In this document: positions 41,536-53,158 of the stretch, piece by piece
How positions within the stretch are numbered: the first letter of the stretch is position 1
How the letters are laid out: each line of letters opens with the position of its first letter
From: Paracamarosporium sp. OC-R06-R3
Taxonomy: Eukaryota > Ascomycota > Dothideomycetes > Pleosporales > Didymosphaeriaceae
NCBI GenBank assembly: GCA_019828545.1
Contig: JACVRA010000086.1
Span: forward strand, 85,568-149,567
DNA length: 64,000 nucleotides
Direction: 5' to 3'
Made by a program: the position numbers and the translations under genes
Notes under the pieces: model-generated
Database searches by the model: none
Told to the model about the DNA's origin: nothing
Seen by the model: only the letters and a program-made list of their open reading frames with translations

Positions 41536-43177
41536 ATGTTTTTGACAACCATCGGCCGTTTACACCGAGCTCGCGCTTTCACCCCCCATCACCCTACCAT
41601 CTCGAGAGCCATGAGCATCTCGACCTCTGCACAAGATCTCCCTCACTTGAATTTCCGTTCCTTTGTTGAGACATTGAAGGCGGATGGCGATCTCGCCGAA
41701 ATTAACGACGAGAAGGATCCGCACCTAGAGGTCTCCGCTATCATCCGAAAGTCGTGTGAAACCGACGACAAAGCACCGCTCTTCAATAAGGTAGCAGGTG
41801 CTCAAAATGGTCTCTTCCGAATCCTCGGCGCTCCGGGCTCCTTAAGAAATCCGAAGAAGGGCAAGTACGGAAGGCTTGCGCGTCATCTTGCATTGCCACC
41901 GGATGCGGGTATGAAAGAGATCCTGGATAAGATACTGTCCGCCAGTAAGAAGCCAGGCATAAAGCCCAGAACCGTTGAGACAGGCTCGTGTAAGGAGAAT
42001 AAGCTGTTGGGCCAGGAGATTGACCTGACAAAATTGCCAAGTCCACTTATTCACCAGGCGGACGGAGGCAAATACATCCAGACCTACGGTATGCATATCG
42101 TACAGTCCCCTGATGGGAAGTGGACGAATTGGTCTATCGCTAGGGCCATGATCCTTGATGACAAGCATCTCGTTGGACTAGTAATTCCTCCCCAGCATAT
42201 TTGGCAGATCCAGCAAATGTGGAAGAAAATGGGAAAGGACTGTCCCTGGGCGCTTTGCTTCGGTGTGCCTCCAGCTGCTATCATGGCATCAAGTACACCT
42301 CTTCCTGATGGTGTGACCGAAGCTGAGTATATTGGCGCGATGACTGGCACAGCTTTGGATGTTGTCAAGTGCGAGACAAACGACCTGCTAGTACCTGCGA
42401 ACTCCGAAATCGTTTTCGAAGGAAGCTTGTCTGTCACCGAAACCGCACCTGAGGGACCATTCGGGGAAATGCATGGCTATGGTATGTCCTCATTGTCGAT
42501 TGTAGTAATTTGGCTAAAAGAATGCAGTCTTTCCAGGTGACGCGCATCAGCAGCCAACATACAAAGTCGAATGCATTACCCATCGTAATGACGCTATCCT
42601 CCCCGTATCAGCTTGTGGACGACTTACGGATGAGACACACACAATGATCGGCTCTTTGGCCGCGGCCGAAATCCGCCAGCTGTGTCAGGACAAGGGGTTC
42701 CCCATCACCGATGCATTTGCACCTTTCGAGTCGCAAGTTACGTGGGTAGGGCTAAAGGTCGATACTGCCAAGCTGAGGGAGATGAAGACCGACTCTCGAA
42801 CATTTTCAAAGCAGATCGGTGATCTCGTATTTGGCGACAAGGTTGGATACACGATCCATAGGCTGGTGCTTGTTGGCGACGACATCGATGTATATGACGG
42901 CAAGGATGTCATGTGGGCTTTTTCAACTCGATGTAGGCCCGGCGACGATGAGGTCTTCTTTCCCGAGTCACGAGCGTTTCCACTAATTCCTTACAACGGA
43001 CATGGAGCGCACAGTCCGCTCAAGGGCGGTAAGGTTGTGAGCGACGCGTTACTTCCAAGTGAGTATACGACCGGAGTTACTTGGCAGGCCGCAAGCTTCA
43101 AGGGTAGCTACCCGAAGGAGCTGCAGGAGAAGGTAAATAACCAATGGGTGGCTATGGGGTTTGAAAACAAAGCGTAA
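41536..43177 (+). CDS. FDC1: Prenyl-FMN-dependent ferulic/cinnamic acid decarboxylase
   Basis: Two exons, 41536-42481 and 42537-43177, joined across a 55-nt intron, give 528 residues. The ATG at 41536 begins an Arg-rich, acid-free leader that suits mitochondrial import. The UbiD fold is clear: [29 protein letters not shown] (Arg at about 203) and [15 protein letters not shown] with Glu306 and Glu311, matching the Arg-Glu-Glu catalytic trio (R173, E277, E282) of Aspergillus Fdc1. The enzyme removes CO2 from alpha,beta-unsaturated acids such as cinnamic, ferulic and sorbic acid by a cycloaddition with prenyl-FMN supplied by PAD1. The products (styrenes, 1,3-pentadiene) are volatile and less toxic, so the unit detoxifies plant phenolics and weak-acid preservatives. 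The intron falls directly after the catalytic loop. Confidence 0.95.
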
Positions 43178-43576
43178 ATACTCCGTTGGGTTCTCTCGAT
43201 GTGTCATAGTCATTCGAGTATAGGCTGTATAAGAATGGAGTTAATGATTAGATATCAGATCTATATGAAACTCCCATAGACTAATAGTCATTTCGCATTG
43301 AGAGAACGTCTGCGGGCGACACCATTGATGTCATTCAGTCGCCAAAAATGATGCTCCTGACCAATCAATCAACAGCGTTTTGTAGAATACAAAGAGCAAG
43401 CGGGAAGAGCATCAGCTCCAGATTCTATGCTAACGGCGTGTTATGATAAATATAGGCAGACTGATGACAGGAGTGAATTGTTTGCTAACAAGTGTCCCTG
43501 GATCTAGCAAAGTTTTCTTATGTGTAGATTCAGACTTATAAAGTGTCGTTCAAGCAAACAAATTACAGACCTCAAG
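43178..43576. other. Convergent gap after FDC1
   Basis: These 399 bp lie between the 3' ends of FDC1 and the Cys-rich hypothetical gene. No gene or repeat is seen. Confidence 0.5.
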
Positions 43577-44724
43577 CTAAATATAATCCTGTCCCCTCGA
43601 TTTCCTCGACGTCCCACCAATCTGAGAAGCGGATTCCGACGGTAAGATCGAAGCGGTAGTGATGCCATCATCCTCGTCCTCATCTGTCTCACGTTTGATG
43701 CCTTTCTTATTCCACATTGCTTGTAACTCATTCACAGGCTCTTCTTGTGGTGCGTTCTGTGATGGAGCCCGAGAACGAGGTTTCTGATAGCCTGCATATG
43801 TTCCTCCGAAGCCACTGACAGACGACGGGGATAAAGGTGAGGAAGGTGTAATAGCACCTGCTAGTCGCACTGTTGGCTGCGCCCTCTGGGGTATAGCTGG
43901 AGCTGTCGGAGACAAAGGATGTTCAGCTGCCAGTTTTTGTGAAGGATGGATGGGTTGACGACGGCTACCGATAAAGTGGTGGCCATAATCTTGTTCCTTT
44001 GGTGGCTGGGAATAATCAATTGGTAGAAATGCTGGGGCAGATGATCGGGGCAGATCTGGTGCTGGCGGTGGTGAGGGTGGAGGCGACGGTGACGACTCCT
44101 GGACAGTTGTTGTAGTCGTCCGTACGGTCGTAGTACGAGTTGTCGTAGTCCGCTTGCGAGATAATACGTTAGCATCTATAGCTGCGTCCTAACTCGCTTG
44201 CATAGCACTCTTATAATCTAACTTACCTTAGATTCATACTCCGCCCGCCATGACGCCTCAGACTCTTCCTGGATCCACTTCATATGAGCTTCATGAGCCT
44301 CCGCGCTCTTACGCTGTTCTTCCTGATCCGCAAGCCTGGCCTTCTCCAGATCCCTTCGCAGCAGCTCTTCTTCCCTCTCTTTCTCTATGCGCTCACGTTC
44401 CTCTTTTTGTTCTTTCAAAAAGCGTGCTCGTTCTCTGCTTTGACATCTTGGACAAAGCCCCGTTATGTTCTTGCTACGAATACTACAATCCTTTCGCTTT
44501 TTCACTTCAGGATTGTCGATATCGCAGTGCGTTCCTGTCCTCTCCCAAAGAGGGCAGCCTTTGACATTGTCGTCAATTTTGTGGTCGCATTCGAAGAACT
44601 TGATGGTGTAGTGGCACATCGTAGGTTTGACTTGCGGGCAACCGTACAGTTGCGGAAGCGGCCGAGGTTGGTAAGATAATCTAATTGCAGGATTGACAAA
44701 AGAATTTGCGTATGGGACATACAT
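43577..44724 (-). CDS. Hypothetical protein with Cys/His-rich start and charged helix
   Basis: Two exons, 44724-44227 and 44152-43577, joined across a 74-nt intron, give 357 residues. After a short leader comes a Cys/His-rich block (MCHYTIKFFECDHKI, then Cys residues to GLCPRCQSRER) that could bind zinc. It is followed by a long charged helix, about residues 95-165, very rich in Glu, Arg, Lys and Gln. The second exon begins with a Thr/Arg repeat (RTTTTRTTTVRTTTTT), then Pro/Ser-rich disordered sequence, and ends with a conserved-looking MWNKKGIKRETDEDEDDG. The Met at the start of the Cys-rich block is a possible alternative start. Proteins of this type are common and unstudied in filamentous ascomycetes. 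I assign no function. Confidence 0.62.
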
Positions 44725-45663
44725 CTTCTAACAGAAGTTAAAAACCGATAAATAGGCAGCAGCAGCAGCAACAGTGACGACCGGCACTGATGGTTCTGAG
44801 TGACTGGTGTACTGTTGAATGCAGCGTTCACTGACGTTAAAATTATCCGTTTGGAATACATCAATATGAAGCACAAGGGCGCGTTTTAGGTGCTGGCGGC
44901 ATGTTTGTTAAAGGTTAGATAGGGCACTTAGAGCGTTATAATGAAATTATGTGAAGGAACGCTATGACACCCACTTCATTGAAGTAGCCTTATTGCCCCT
45001 GCGTCTAAGCAAACACAATCAATCCAAATGACGCGAAAACTTGGATAGTCAATGATTCACATATAAGCAACAGTCGAATTCAATCAGATGCACATGGTGA
45101 GATAGACGCAACAGAAATGTGTGGGAGCCTAGAGCTTATGATGTCAGCTGCAATATAGGGACCTGTTGTACTACCAATACGAAGACAGCAGCGCCTGCCT
45201 GAACATTTCGTCCACATAACATCAACAAACTAATTGCGCGCTCCTAACACTCTCCAATTTTCTCATGATATTCTTGTATCCCTTCCGTCCGCTACCTCTG
45301 CTCTGTTTAATTGACATAGTGTGAACTACTAGGCTACGAATGCATCAAATTATTAATCCATTTCTTGTATGTGTGGTGCACTTTCTAACAACAAGAACGA
45401 TGTAATCTTATGTTTACAATTACAGCTCCAAGACCAGAGCATTGAGACAGACAGTGGTCGATTTTCTTTTTCGGACAAGGCAATTTCTGTGCGCCTCAGT
45501 ATCCTAGCGCGAAGCTGAAACTTTACCTTACACGAGCTGCGGGGAGTCGTCGTGGCGGTGCCTCTCACCATGTATATAAATATATTGTTAGCGCGCAGTT
45601 GCCTACTTATCTAAAGTATACTCACTGCTCTCGTCTCCCTTATCAGCTGGTGTATTCAACACT
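44725..45663. other. Divergent upstream region, no supported gene
   Basis: About 940 bp between the hypothetical gene and the membrane glycoprotein gene. Only short chance frames are seen. A small AGC/GCA repeat lies near 44757-44770. Confidence 0.5.
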
Positions 45664-48184
45664 ATGAGTAGTGGGATACAACCTCCATCTTTCGATGACC
45701 AGGTTTATACCGGTTTCTGGGTCAATCTTTCAAAAGGATCTACTTACGGTGCTACACTTACACTTAGTCGCCAAACTGGAAGCTTCTTAATTGCGTTTTT
45801 GGCCCTCTATGTCGGTGCTACTGGTCAGGGTTTTTGGATGATTTCACGGTTTTTTTTGCACAAGTACTTGTCTTCCGATTCTCAGCCTGACGGCGTCTAT
45901 CATCAACACCAAGTGATATTACGCAATTCAAAGACAGCACCAGACGCAGCGCAAGAGACCTTGATGGTCATGATTGCTTGGAGGAAGCAGGCTCGGAAGT
46001 TATTTTTTCGGCTCTTACCCATATGGACACTTGCATTTTCTATATCAGCAGGGTTCGCAGTTGCCGGTACGTCTCGCAGGAGCTGCACATAGCTAGATGA
46101 TGATGATTGACATCGAACTCGAGGTGTTTTCTCGTCCCGTGTCACTGCAGAGCAGTCCAATGAAGTGTTGCTTATAGGACCCAAGTGTGGGACGAGTTTG
46201 ACGAAAGATTTCGACGAAAAGTCTGCGGACGGTGCAAGGTACCGTAAAAGAGAATATTTGGACCATCTGAACTACGCTCTGGAATGCTACCAAGGTCAAC
46301 AAGGAACACTATCGAGATGTCAAATGTACACGAAATCGAGGCTTCCCTATAAAATCGATCACAACGCAGGCTGCCCGTTCCAAGAGAAACTATGTCAAAA
46401 TGCATCTGACAATTTTCATATAGAATCTAGCTACTTGGACAGCTGGAAGGACCTTGGCATCAACGCGGAGCCAAAGTTCCAAGTTCGTCTCAAGCACCAT
46501 TGCGCTCCTCTGACTACACGTGGATACACGACAAAACACGACGACCCGATGAACCCGTCCAAGAGGTATATGCAGTATAGTTATCTTCGCAATAGGAATA
46601 ACACAGACTCTGCCAGCAACTTTGACAGGACGGGTACCTTTCTGGTACCGTTGAAAAGTCGTGCTGACGAAGCCATCCGTTATTCTTCCGTAACTACCAA
46701 CCAAGATTACAGGACTCGGTATGTGTGTTCAATCCCTTTAACTTGCTTTCTTTCTGTCATTGTTGCTTGCGTTTTGGGCTCATATGAAGGACTGTAACCC
46801 CAAGGATATCATATTACTATGACTCAGAGAGCATATTGACGTTTTGTTGACGCTGTGCAGTTCTATAGGGATATTTCCCGAAGACAATGCCAGATTCGTC
46901 CCGGAATTAAACCGATCGGACGCATACGTTTCACTTATCCTTCTGGATTCTACCGATGTGATGTACTACCAGAAGGTCGAGGACCCTTGGTTTACTGCCA
47001 CTACTAACGCATCGGTGGAACAACGGTCAGGCCGTGGCTTAGACTCACTGTACGTGCCAGATGAACCAGCAAATGTTATTGGCTGTACTTCTCAAGTTTT
47101 CTTTTGCAATCCGAGGATCAAGACACCACAAGAACAGTGCGTAAACATATTCGGATCTGAGTTGATAGGGGAGCGTGTCAACGTGATATGGCCCGAATTA
47201 AATGACCTCAGAGCTTTTCAGGGTTATTTTTCAAGCTACAACATGATGATCGCGACCCCTGACTCCTTCTATGAAATCTCAGGACTACCTAATCTACTAG
47301 CAAGGTTTACTTTGAGTGGAGATGTACAGGGAGAGGCTTTTCCTCGAGACAAATGGAAGGAAGAGATGCTACTCACAAGCCAAGCCTCGCTTGCATCTTT
47401 CCAATCTAATTTGCCTCGAGCGTCACAAACCGGAATTTGGTATTTAAATCGTACTGGATGTGAGAATGCTACAGACGGTGGCTTGTGCGAGAAATTATGC
47501 CGAAATCAAGTGAGTTGAGCTTGCCTCGCGATAGCGCTCTCCAGTACTAGCAACAGCGATCGTCTAACAACACCATCGTAGAAAGTTAGAAGCTCGGAGT
47601 ATTACTCGTTTAGTGTTCTTGGCATGTCTATTGTCATTTGCGTCGGTCTTCTTTGTATGCTCCTCGCAACGTTTATCGAATCCATAGCCGCTGGCACCGC
47701 CAACCTTTTCGACCGCGACAAAAAATCAAATCCACCCTACAGTAGACTGGAGTGGGACAGCAACTCGTTTCTACAATTGCAGCGACTCGCACACCAAAGC
47801 CTGGGATTCGGTACCTGGTCCCTCAGCAGAACCGGCGTTCCCATCACTGCACCCGGAGAACACTTAGGCGTCTTGAGTTCTGTTGAACACTCAAAGCTTC
47901 CTGTCCTGAGAATCTCAGGAACAGAAACGGAACTCCATGATATGAGCGGCAGTGCGATTCAACAAAGCGGCAATGACGTTCAGGTGACAACGGATTATAG
48001 TACGGACATAGAAGTTCCCTTTTCGGCTCAAAGTCCGCTTGTCCATCGGAACCACTTGCGTGTTGAATTTGACACCTCGCCGCTAGTTCCTGAGCGGAGC
48101 AGCATCACATCGTCTCATCACTTCCAAAGGCCTGGATATGCGAGGATCGACACGGATGAGTGGGACACTATAGATACGGATTAG
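45664..48184 (+). CDS. Large fungal membrane glycoprotein of unknown function
   Basis: Four exons (45664-46066, 46151-46718, 46861-47509, 47582-48184) give 740 residues. Two membrane helices near the N-terminus (about 38-60, SFLIAFLALYVGATGQGFWM; about 117-135, LLPIWTLAFSISAGFAVA) flank a cytoplasmic loop with HHQ-VILRNS. A large outside domain (about 136-545) has many Cys and N-glycosylation sites (PKCGTS, CEPF-like CPFQEKLCQNAS, NRTGCENATDGGLCEKLC). A third helix at about 552-573 (MSIVICVGLLCMLLATFI) leads to a Ser-rich cytoplasmic tail. The pattern, with GATLT near the start followed by TM1 and ILRNS, is that of a widespread filamentous-ascomycete family with no known role. The 142-nt intron 2 is long for this window. 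Confidence 0.78.
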
Positions 48185-48315
48185 CTTCGCCGAATGACTG
48201 CGCATCATGTACCTCTTCATAATTCCCATTCCAGACAAGGTTTATCAAATGTGTTTGTTGGCTACTGTTTTCCTGTTTTTAGATAGAAGCCTGTCTGTTC
48301 AAGTATCTTTCGTCT

Positions 48316-49453
48316 TTAAGTTGGGATAGGATAGTCGCGAGCTCCCTCGGTGCTAAATAACACAACGACCGCATCTTTATTAAGTCCCAACCTCTTTTCC
48401 TTCACTAACTTCCTAAGTGCACTCAACGGCGCGGCCCCACAAGGTCCGTTCTTCACACCCTGGGCATGCAGATACTGCAGATCGTGATGTGCTTCCAGAT
48501 CCTTTACTTCCACGCTCGCATCTACGCCGTTACGTAGTACTTCCCATGCTGTATATGATACCGTACCACAATTCATGCCGTTCATGATACTGTGCCCAGT
48601 GCTAATTGGCGTGATTTTCTGCGCCTCAAGGCTAGTTTTAAGGCAAGCTGCAGTGTCTGGCTCGACTGCTACCACGGATGCAGACGGTGTGGTTGACTTA
48701 TAGTGCATCGCAACGGCTTGGGCCCAGGAACCGACACCCACGGAAGCTATAGCATGTGTCACTGGACGTGTGCCAAACTCCTGAAGTTGTTGGTCGGTTT
48801 CAGTGAGCATAGTCGAATACCCCTCGACAACCCACTCGAACTAGTCAGCATCGATACGAACGCAGTAAAACTAAGGTCACTCGTACCTGCGGTATCTCTT
48901 CGTACCCCTCCCACGACGTATCCATCATGAGAATGCTATCAGGGGACTCCGCCTCCTTCCGCGCAACAAGAATAGCCTGGTCATAATCCCCATCCACGAC
49001 AACGACTTTTGCGCCCTCGCTCGCAATCTTATCTTGCGTCGCCTTGTCCATGGTATTAGGTACAAAAACAGATACAGGAATCTGCATGTACTTTGCCATC
49101 CTTGCGATGGCTCTACCCCAATTTCCCGCAGTACATGTCACGACCCGAATGCCAGCTTTCCTTGCAGCAGCTCCTAGCTCGTCTACCGACGCTTTGAGCG
49201 GGAAGTCGCACTTTGCTGCTACGGCCTTGAAGGTTGCCCATGAAGCACCGAGGATCTTGAACGCTGGTAGCCCGAACCTATTTGATTCGTCTTTGATGAG
49301 GACATAGCCTAGTCCGAGCTCTTTTGCCAGGTCTGGTAGGTCGTGTAGTGTGGTGATGTTATAGTCTGGTAGACGTTGATGGAAGGATGCGACTTCTGGG
49401 TTGATAGGTGGGCCTTCGTATTTCCATGAGGCGGCGGATGGATTGAAGAACAT
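48316..49453 (-). CDS. Diaminopropionate ammonia-lyase, PLP-dependent
   Basis: Two exons, 49453-48887 and 48840-48316, joined across a 46-nt intron, give 363 residues. The family motif KDESNRFGLPAFKILGASWA carries the PLP-binding Lys at position 66. TAGNWGRAIARMAKYM matches the substrate/carboxylate loop of fold-type II PLP enzymes, and SVGVGSWAQAVAMHY fits the phosphate-binding glycine loop. Diaminopropionate ammonia-lyase converts 2,3-diaminopropionate to pyruvate and ammonia; bacterial enzymes accept both D and L forms. In fungi the natural substrate is not well known and could include toxic plant amino acids such as the beta-N-oxalyl derivative. At 363 residues it is a little shorter than the bacterial enzyme (about 400). 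No other catabolic gene is adjacent. Confidence 0.83.
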
Positions 49454-49741
49454 GGTTGTTTATGAACAAAAGTGCAGTCCGTCGTAAGTGTAGTAGGATA
49501 ATTGAGCGACAAAATATGTTCACACTTAGGTACAAATGCTACACGGTATCATGATAGTATCAAATACTCGATGGAGAAGATTTATATCTCATCTATACAA
49601 CATCGAACTAATCCGAACCAAGAGCCTCATCGCGTCGAGCAATTTAGCTACGTCGTTCAAGCTCTCCGTCGGAATTGTTCGGCGGAGTGGTAGCGCGCAT
49701 CCTACATACGTGTTGGTCCAAGCTTCCACGCTAATGGCGTC

Positions 49742-50775
49742 ATGTTCGAGGCGTTGTATTCCGATTACTGCAGCCTACACAACTCCATACAGACACTCTT
49801 CAACATGTCGCACTGGTACACGCGCCAGGTTGAGAATGTCAAACGGGTGATAATCCGCCCGACTTGGGAGAATGTGGTCGCCAGCTCGTACCAGATCAGG
49901 GTATGTTCATTTCGTATTGCAATCATCTCTTCAAGATCCTCTCTCTAACAGGCTCCAGGGAATTATATACTTCCTCAGTCACCCGTTTCTCTACCCTCTC
50001 GCTCGAGGGCGCCTCCTACCAGCAGTCCTACTAAGCACGTTCGTCATCGTAAACCTCTTCGTCTGGGCATATCTGCCGCAAGTCGCATTTCTGGCCCTCT
50101 TCCATAAAAATGGCAGCGCATGGGTGAACGGAACGTTCTTGACGTTAGGGGAGGCAGCAGCGGTGACGGCGATACTTTTTGAGGCATTCCTGGTGGACGA
50201 GTCGCAAGTAGACATCTTCGATGCGGTCCTCGTCCATAGAGGCTACGACGATCTAGTCCGTCAGTTCCGACCTGTCTCCGATGATCCTCTGAACGATCCT
50301 GTGCAGCGACTTGGCAAGCCTACGAAGTCGTCGGTGTATGGCCCATTTTCGTTCAGGCAGATCGCAGAGTTCGTCATCTTGCTACCACTCAACTTCGTGC
50401 CGTATGTTGGTGTGCCGTTGTTTCTGTTACTTACAGGGTATCGTGCTGGGCCGCTACAGCAATGGAGATATTTCAAGCTGCTAGAATTCAACAAGAAAGA
50501 GCAGAATGCATTTATTAAAAGGAGACGGTGGCAGTATACATGGTAAGTTGGCTTTTAGATGCAGTCCTCGAACACGACTGACGAAGTTACACAGGTATGG
50601 CACGGTATATCTCTTCCTACAACTCGTACCAGGGCTCAGTATGTTCTTTCTTTTGACTGCAGCTGTCAGCTCAGCTCTTTGGGCTGCTGATTTGGAAGGG
50701 AAGAGGCGAGAGCAGGAGGCGCATGCCATTCAAGCTCCCGCATACACAGATCAGCCACCGGAAGACCGCGTTTAG
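49742..50775 (+). CDS. RRT8/LDS-like multi-pass membrane protein
   Basis: Three exons (49742-49900, 49959-50542, 50595-50775) give 307 residues. The central part has four or more membrane helices (LLPAVLLSTFVIVNLFVWAY, LGEAAAVTAILFEAFLV, FVILLPLNFVPYVGVPLFLLL, YLFLQLVPGLSMFFLLTAAV). Elements such as GIIYFLSHPFLYPLARGRLL, VDIFDAVLVHRGY and PFSFRQIAEFVILLPLNFVP match fungal proteins annotated as outer spore wall protein RRT8, related to Lds1/Lds2 and the EI24 fold. Yeast members act on lipid droplets and the dityrosine layer of spores; in filamentous fungi the role is unknown. The acceptor used is the second of two nearby AGs, since only it keeps the frame. The ATG at 49805 is an alternative start with a better context. 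Confidence 0.68.
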
Positions 50776-51108
50776 ACGCGTGGGTTCCAGCGGCTTCGCA
50801 GTATAGATAGCAAATCATCATCAGTAATCATGCTTGCCTCTACTTCCGATGAATCTTCGTGAAAGGCGCGGGACCTCGGGACACTGATGTTTGTTGCGGC
50901 GACTTAGCGCCACACTTGGCTTGGGCACCGTCCCTAGCCGCAAAGCTCAGTCAGTGCTCCCGGGATCCGCGAGAAAAGTAGCGCTTGCATCTGCGAAGCT
51001 CAACAACCCCATCACCAATCCACACCCGCCCATTGCACCCACCCCATCGCACAGCCGTACTGCTCGCGGCTTTTCCGATCCCGGGGCTTCACATCTTCTT
51101 CCGCCATC
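50776..51108. other. Upstream region of LPD1
   Basis: A 333-bp gap between the RRT8-like stop and the LPD1 start. The part just before the ATG is pyrimidine-rich. Nothing else is recognised. Confidence 0.45.
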
Positions 51109-52841
51109 ATGTTCCGATCAGTCGCGTCTCGCGCCGTGCCAAGAGCGGTGCGCCCGGTCTCCCAGAACACCTTCTGCGCCCCGAATATCTATTTCCAGGG
51201 CCGGTTAAGGAGGGGGTACGCTTCGGAAGCTGGTTAGTCGACATTCCCTTGAGCTTTGCCGATGGCTGCATGCTAATTGGAGATAGAGGAGAAGGACCTC
51301 GTTATCATCGGCGGCGGCGTTGCGGGATATGTTGCGGCGATCAAGGCCGGCCAGTCTGGCCTGAAGGTGCGCGCACACAACAAACACAATAGAGCGCAGC
51401 GATTAACAACTATCAGGTCGCATGTATCGAGAAGCGCGGCGCCCTCGGCGGAACCTGCTTGAACGTCGGCTGCATTCCCTCAAAATCCCTCCTCAACAAC
51501 TCGCACCTCTACCACCAGATCCTGCACGACACCAAGAACCGCGGTATCGAGGTCGGCGATGTCAAGCTTAACCTCCCGGCGATGATGAAGGCGAAGGAGA
51601 CCTCCGTCGCTGGTTTGACCAAGGGTATTGAGTTCCTTTTCAAGAAGAACAACGTCGAGTACATCAAGGGCACTGGCGCTTTCCAGGACGAGCACACCGT
51701 TGCGGTCAACCTTGTTGACGGTGGCGAGACGACCGTCCGCGGAAAGAACATCCTCATCGCGACTGGATCTGAGGCTACGCCTTTCCCCGGCTTGACCATT
51801 GACGAGAAGAAGGTCATCACAAGCACTGGCGCCATCGCCCTGCAGGAGGTCCCCAAGAAGATGGTTGTCATCGGTGGAGGTATCATCGGTCTGGAGATGG
51901 GCTCTGTGTGGTCTCGTCTTGGTTCCGAGGTCACCGTCGTCGAGTACTTGGGCCAGATCGGTGGCCCGGGCATGGACCAGGATGTCGCAAAGCAGGCACA
52001 GAAGCTTCTTCAAAAGCAGGGCATGAAGTTCAAGCTCAACACCAAGGTCACCGCAGGTGATGCCGAGGGTGAGGGTGTTAAGATCAACGTTGAGGCTGCC
52101 AAGGGCGGAAAGGAAGAGACCGTGAGTGTGAATTCAAGCTTTCGCTGTCTATTTACTAACTTGTATAGCTCGATGCCGATGTCGTCCTTGTTGCCATCGG
52201 TCGCCGCCCCTACACCAACGGCCTCGGTCTGGAGAACATCGGTCTGGAAGTTGACGAGCGCGGCCGCGTGATCATCGACCAGGAATACCGCACCAAGATT
52301 CCCCACATTCGCGCCATTGGCGATGTTACCTTCGGACCTATGCTGGCTCACAAGGCCGAGGAAGAGTCCGTCGCTGTCGTCGAGTACATCAGCAAGGGCT
52401 ACGGCCACGTCAACTACGGTGCCATTCCTTCCGTCATGTATACTCACCCGGAAGTCGCCTGGGTTGGCCAGAGCGAGCAGGAGCTCAAGGCTGCCAACGT
52501 CAAGTACAACGTTGGACAGTTCCCCTTCTCCGCCAACTCAAGAGCGAAGACCAACTTGGACACCGAAGGTTTCGTTAAGTTCATCTCCGATGCCGAAACC
52601 GACCGGATATTGGGTATCCACATCATCGGTCCCAACGCTGGTGAGATGATTGCTGAGGGTGTGCTTGCGCTCGAATACGGTGCCAGCTCAGAGGGTAAGT
52701 CATATCATGTCTCCAAGCAACAGAGGCTCGTAACTAATCATTATTACAGACGTTGCACGAACATCACATGCCCACCCAACGCTGTCAGAAGCGTTCAAGG
52801 AGGCTGCTATGGCGACGTACGACAAGGCTGTTCACTACTAG
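51109..52841 (+). CDS. LPD1: Dihydrolipoamide dehydrogenase, mitochondrial (E3)
   Basis: Five exons (51109-51232, 51287-51366, 51417-52121, 52169-52694, 52750-52841) give 508 residues. The first 40 residues are an Arg-rich mitochondrial presequence ending near RRGYAS. The FAD loop [16 protein letters not shown] is followed by the redox disulfide [13 protein letters not shown]. The NAD loop [12 protein letters not shown] and the second FAD segment [18 protein letters not shown] follow. The last exon supplies the active-site His-Glu region [13 protein letters not shown]. The flavoenzyme reoxidises dihydrolipoamide with NAD+ as the shared E3 subunit of the pyruvate, 2-oxoglutarate and branched-chain 2-oxoacid dehydrogenases and the glycine cleavage system. 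Several exons end at short phase-1 or phase-0 introns of 47-55 nt. Confidence 0.97.
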
Positions 52842-53158
52842 ATTTCTTTATTCCGTTTGGGTTTCGGTTTGCATCAGCGCAGGAAGTCGAGCTCCAGCGG
52901 GAGTTTGTGAATAGTACCTGTAATATATGCCGCATGTCTAGTGCACGTTCAAAATGCAGGTTGATTCTGATGTATCAAAGCTCGAGTCTAAAATGTGGCT
53001 GACTTGATGAGGCTGGTGGTCCCTGCAGAATTACTTTGGTAGCTGGATGGCTCGTGCTCGCGTGACGTGCACCCGCGATTTACACGCGTCTCCGCGATCT
53101 TCAATCTGATCTTCCACACTTCCGTCTGGTCCCATTCCACTCACAACCACATATCACC
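52842..53158. other. Intergenic between LPD1 and SLD2
   Basis: This 317-bp stretch holds the LPD1 3' flank and the SLD2 promoter. The only site singled out is the ACGCGT element listed separately. Confidence 0.45.
53084..53089. promoter_or_regulatory. ACGCGT (MCB-type) site upstream of SLD2
   Basis: ACGCGT lies 75 bp before the SLD2 ATG. This is the MluI cell-cycle box recognised by MBF, which drives G1/S genes of replication and repair. The same word occurs by chance elsewhere in the window, so the assignment rests on position and gene function. Confidence 0.45.
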
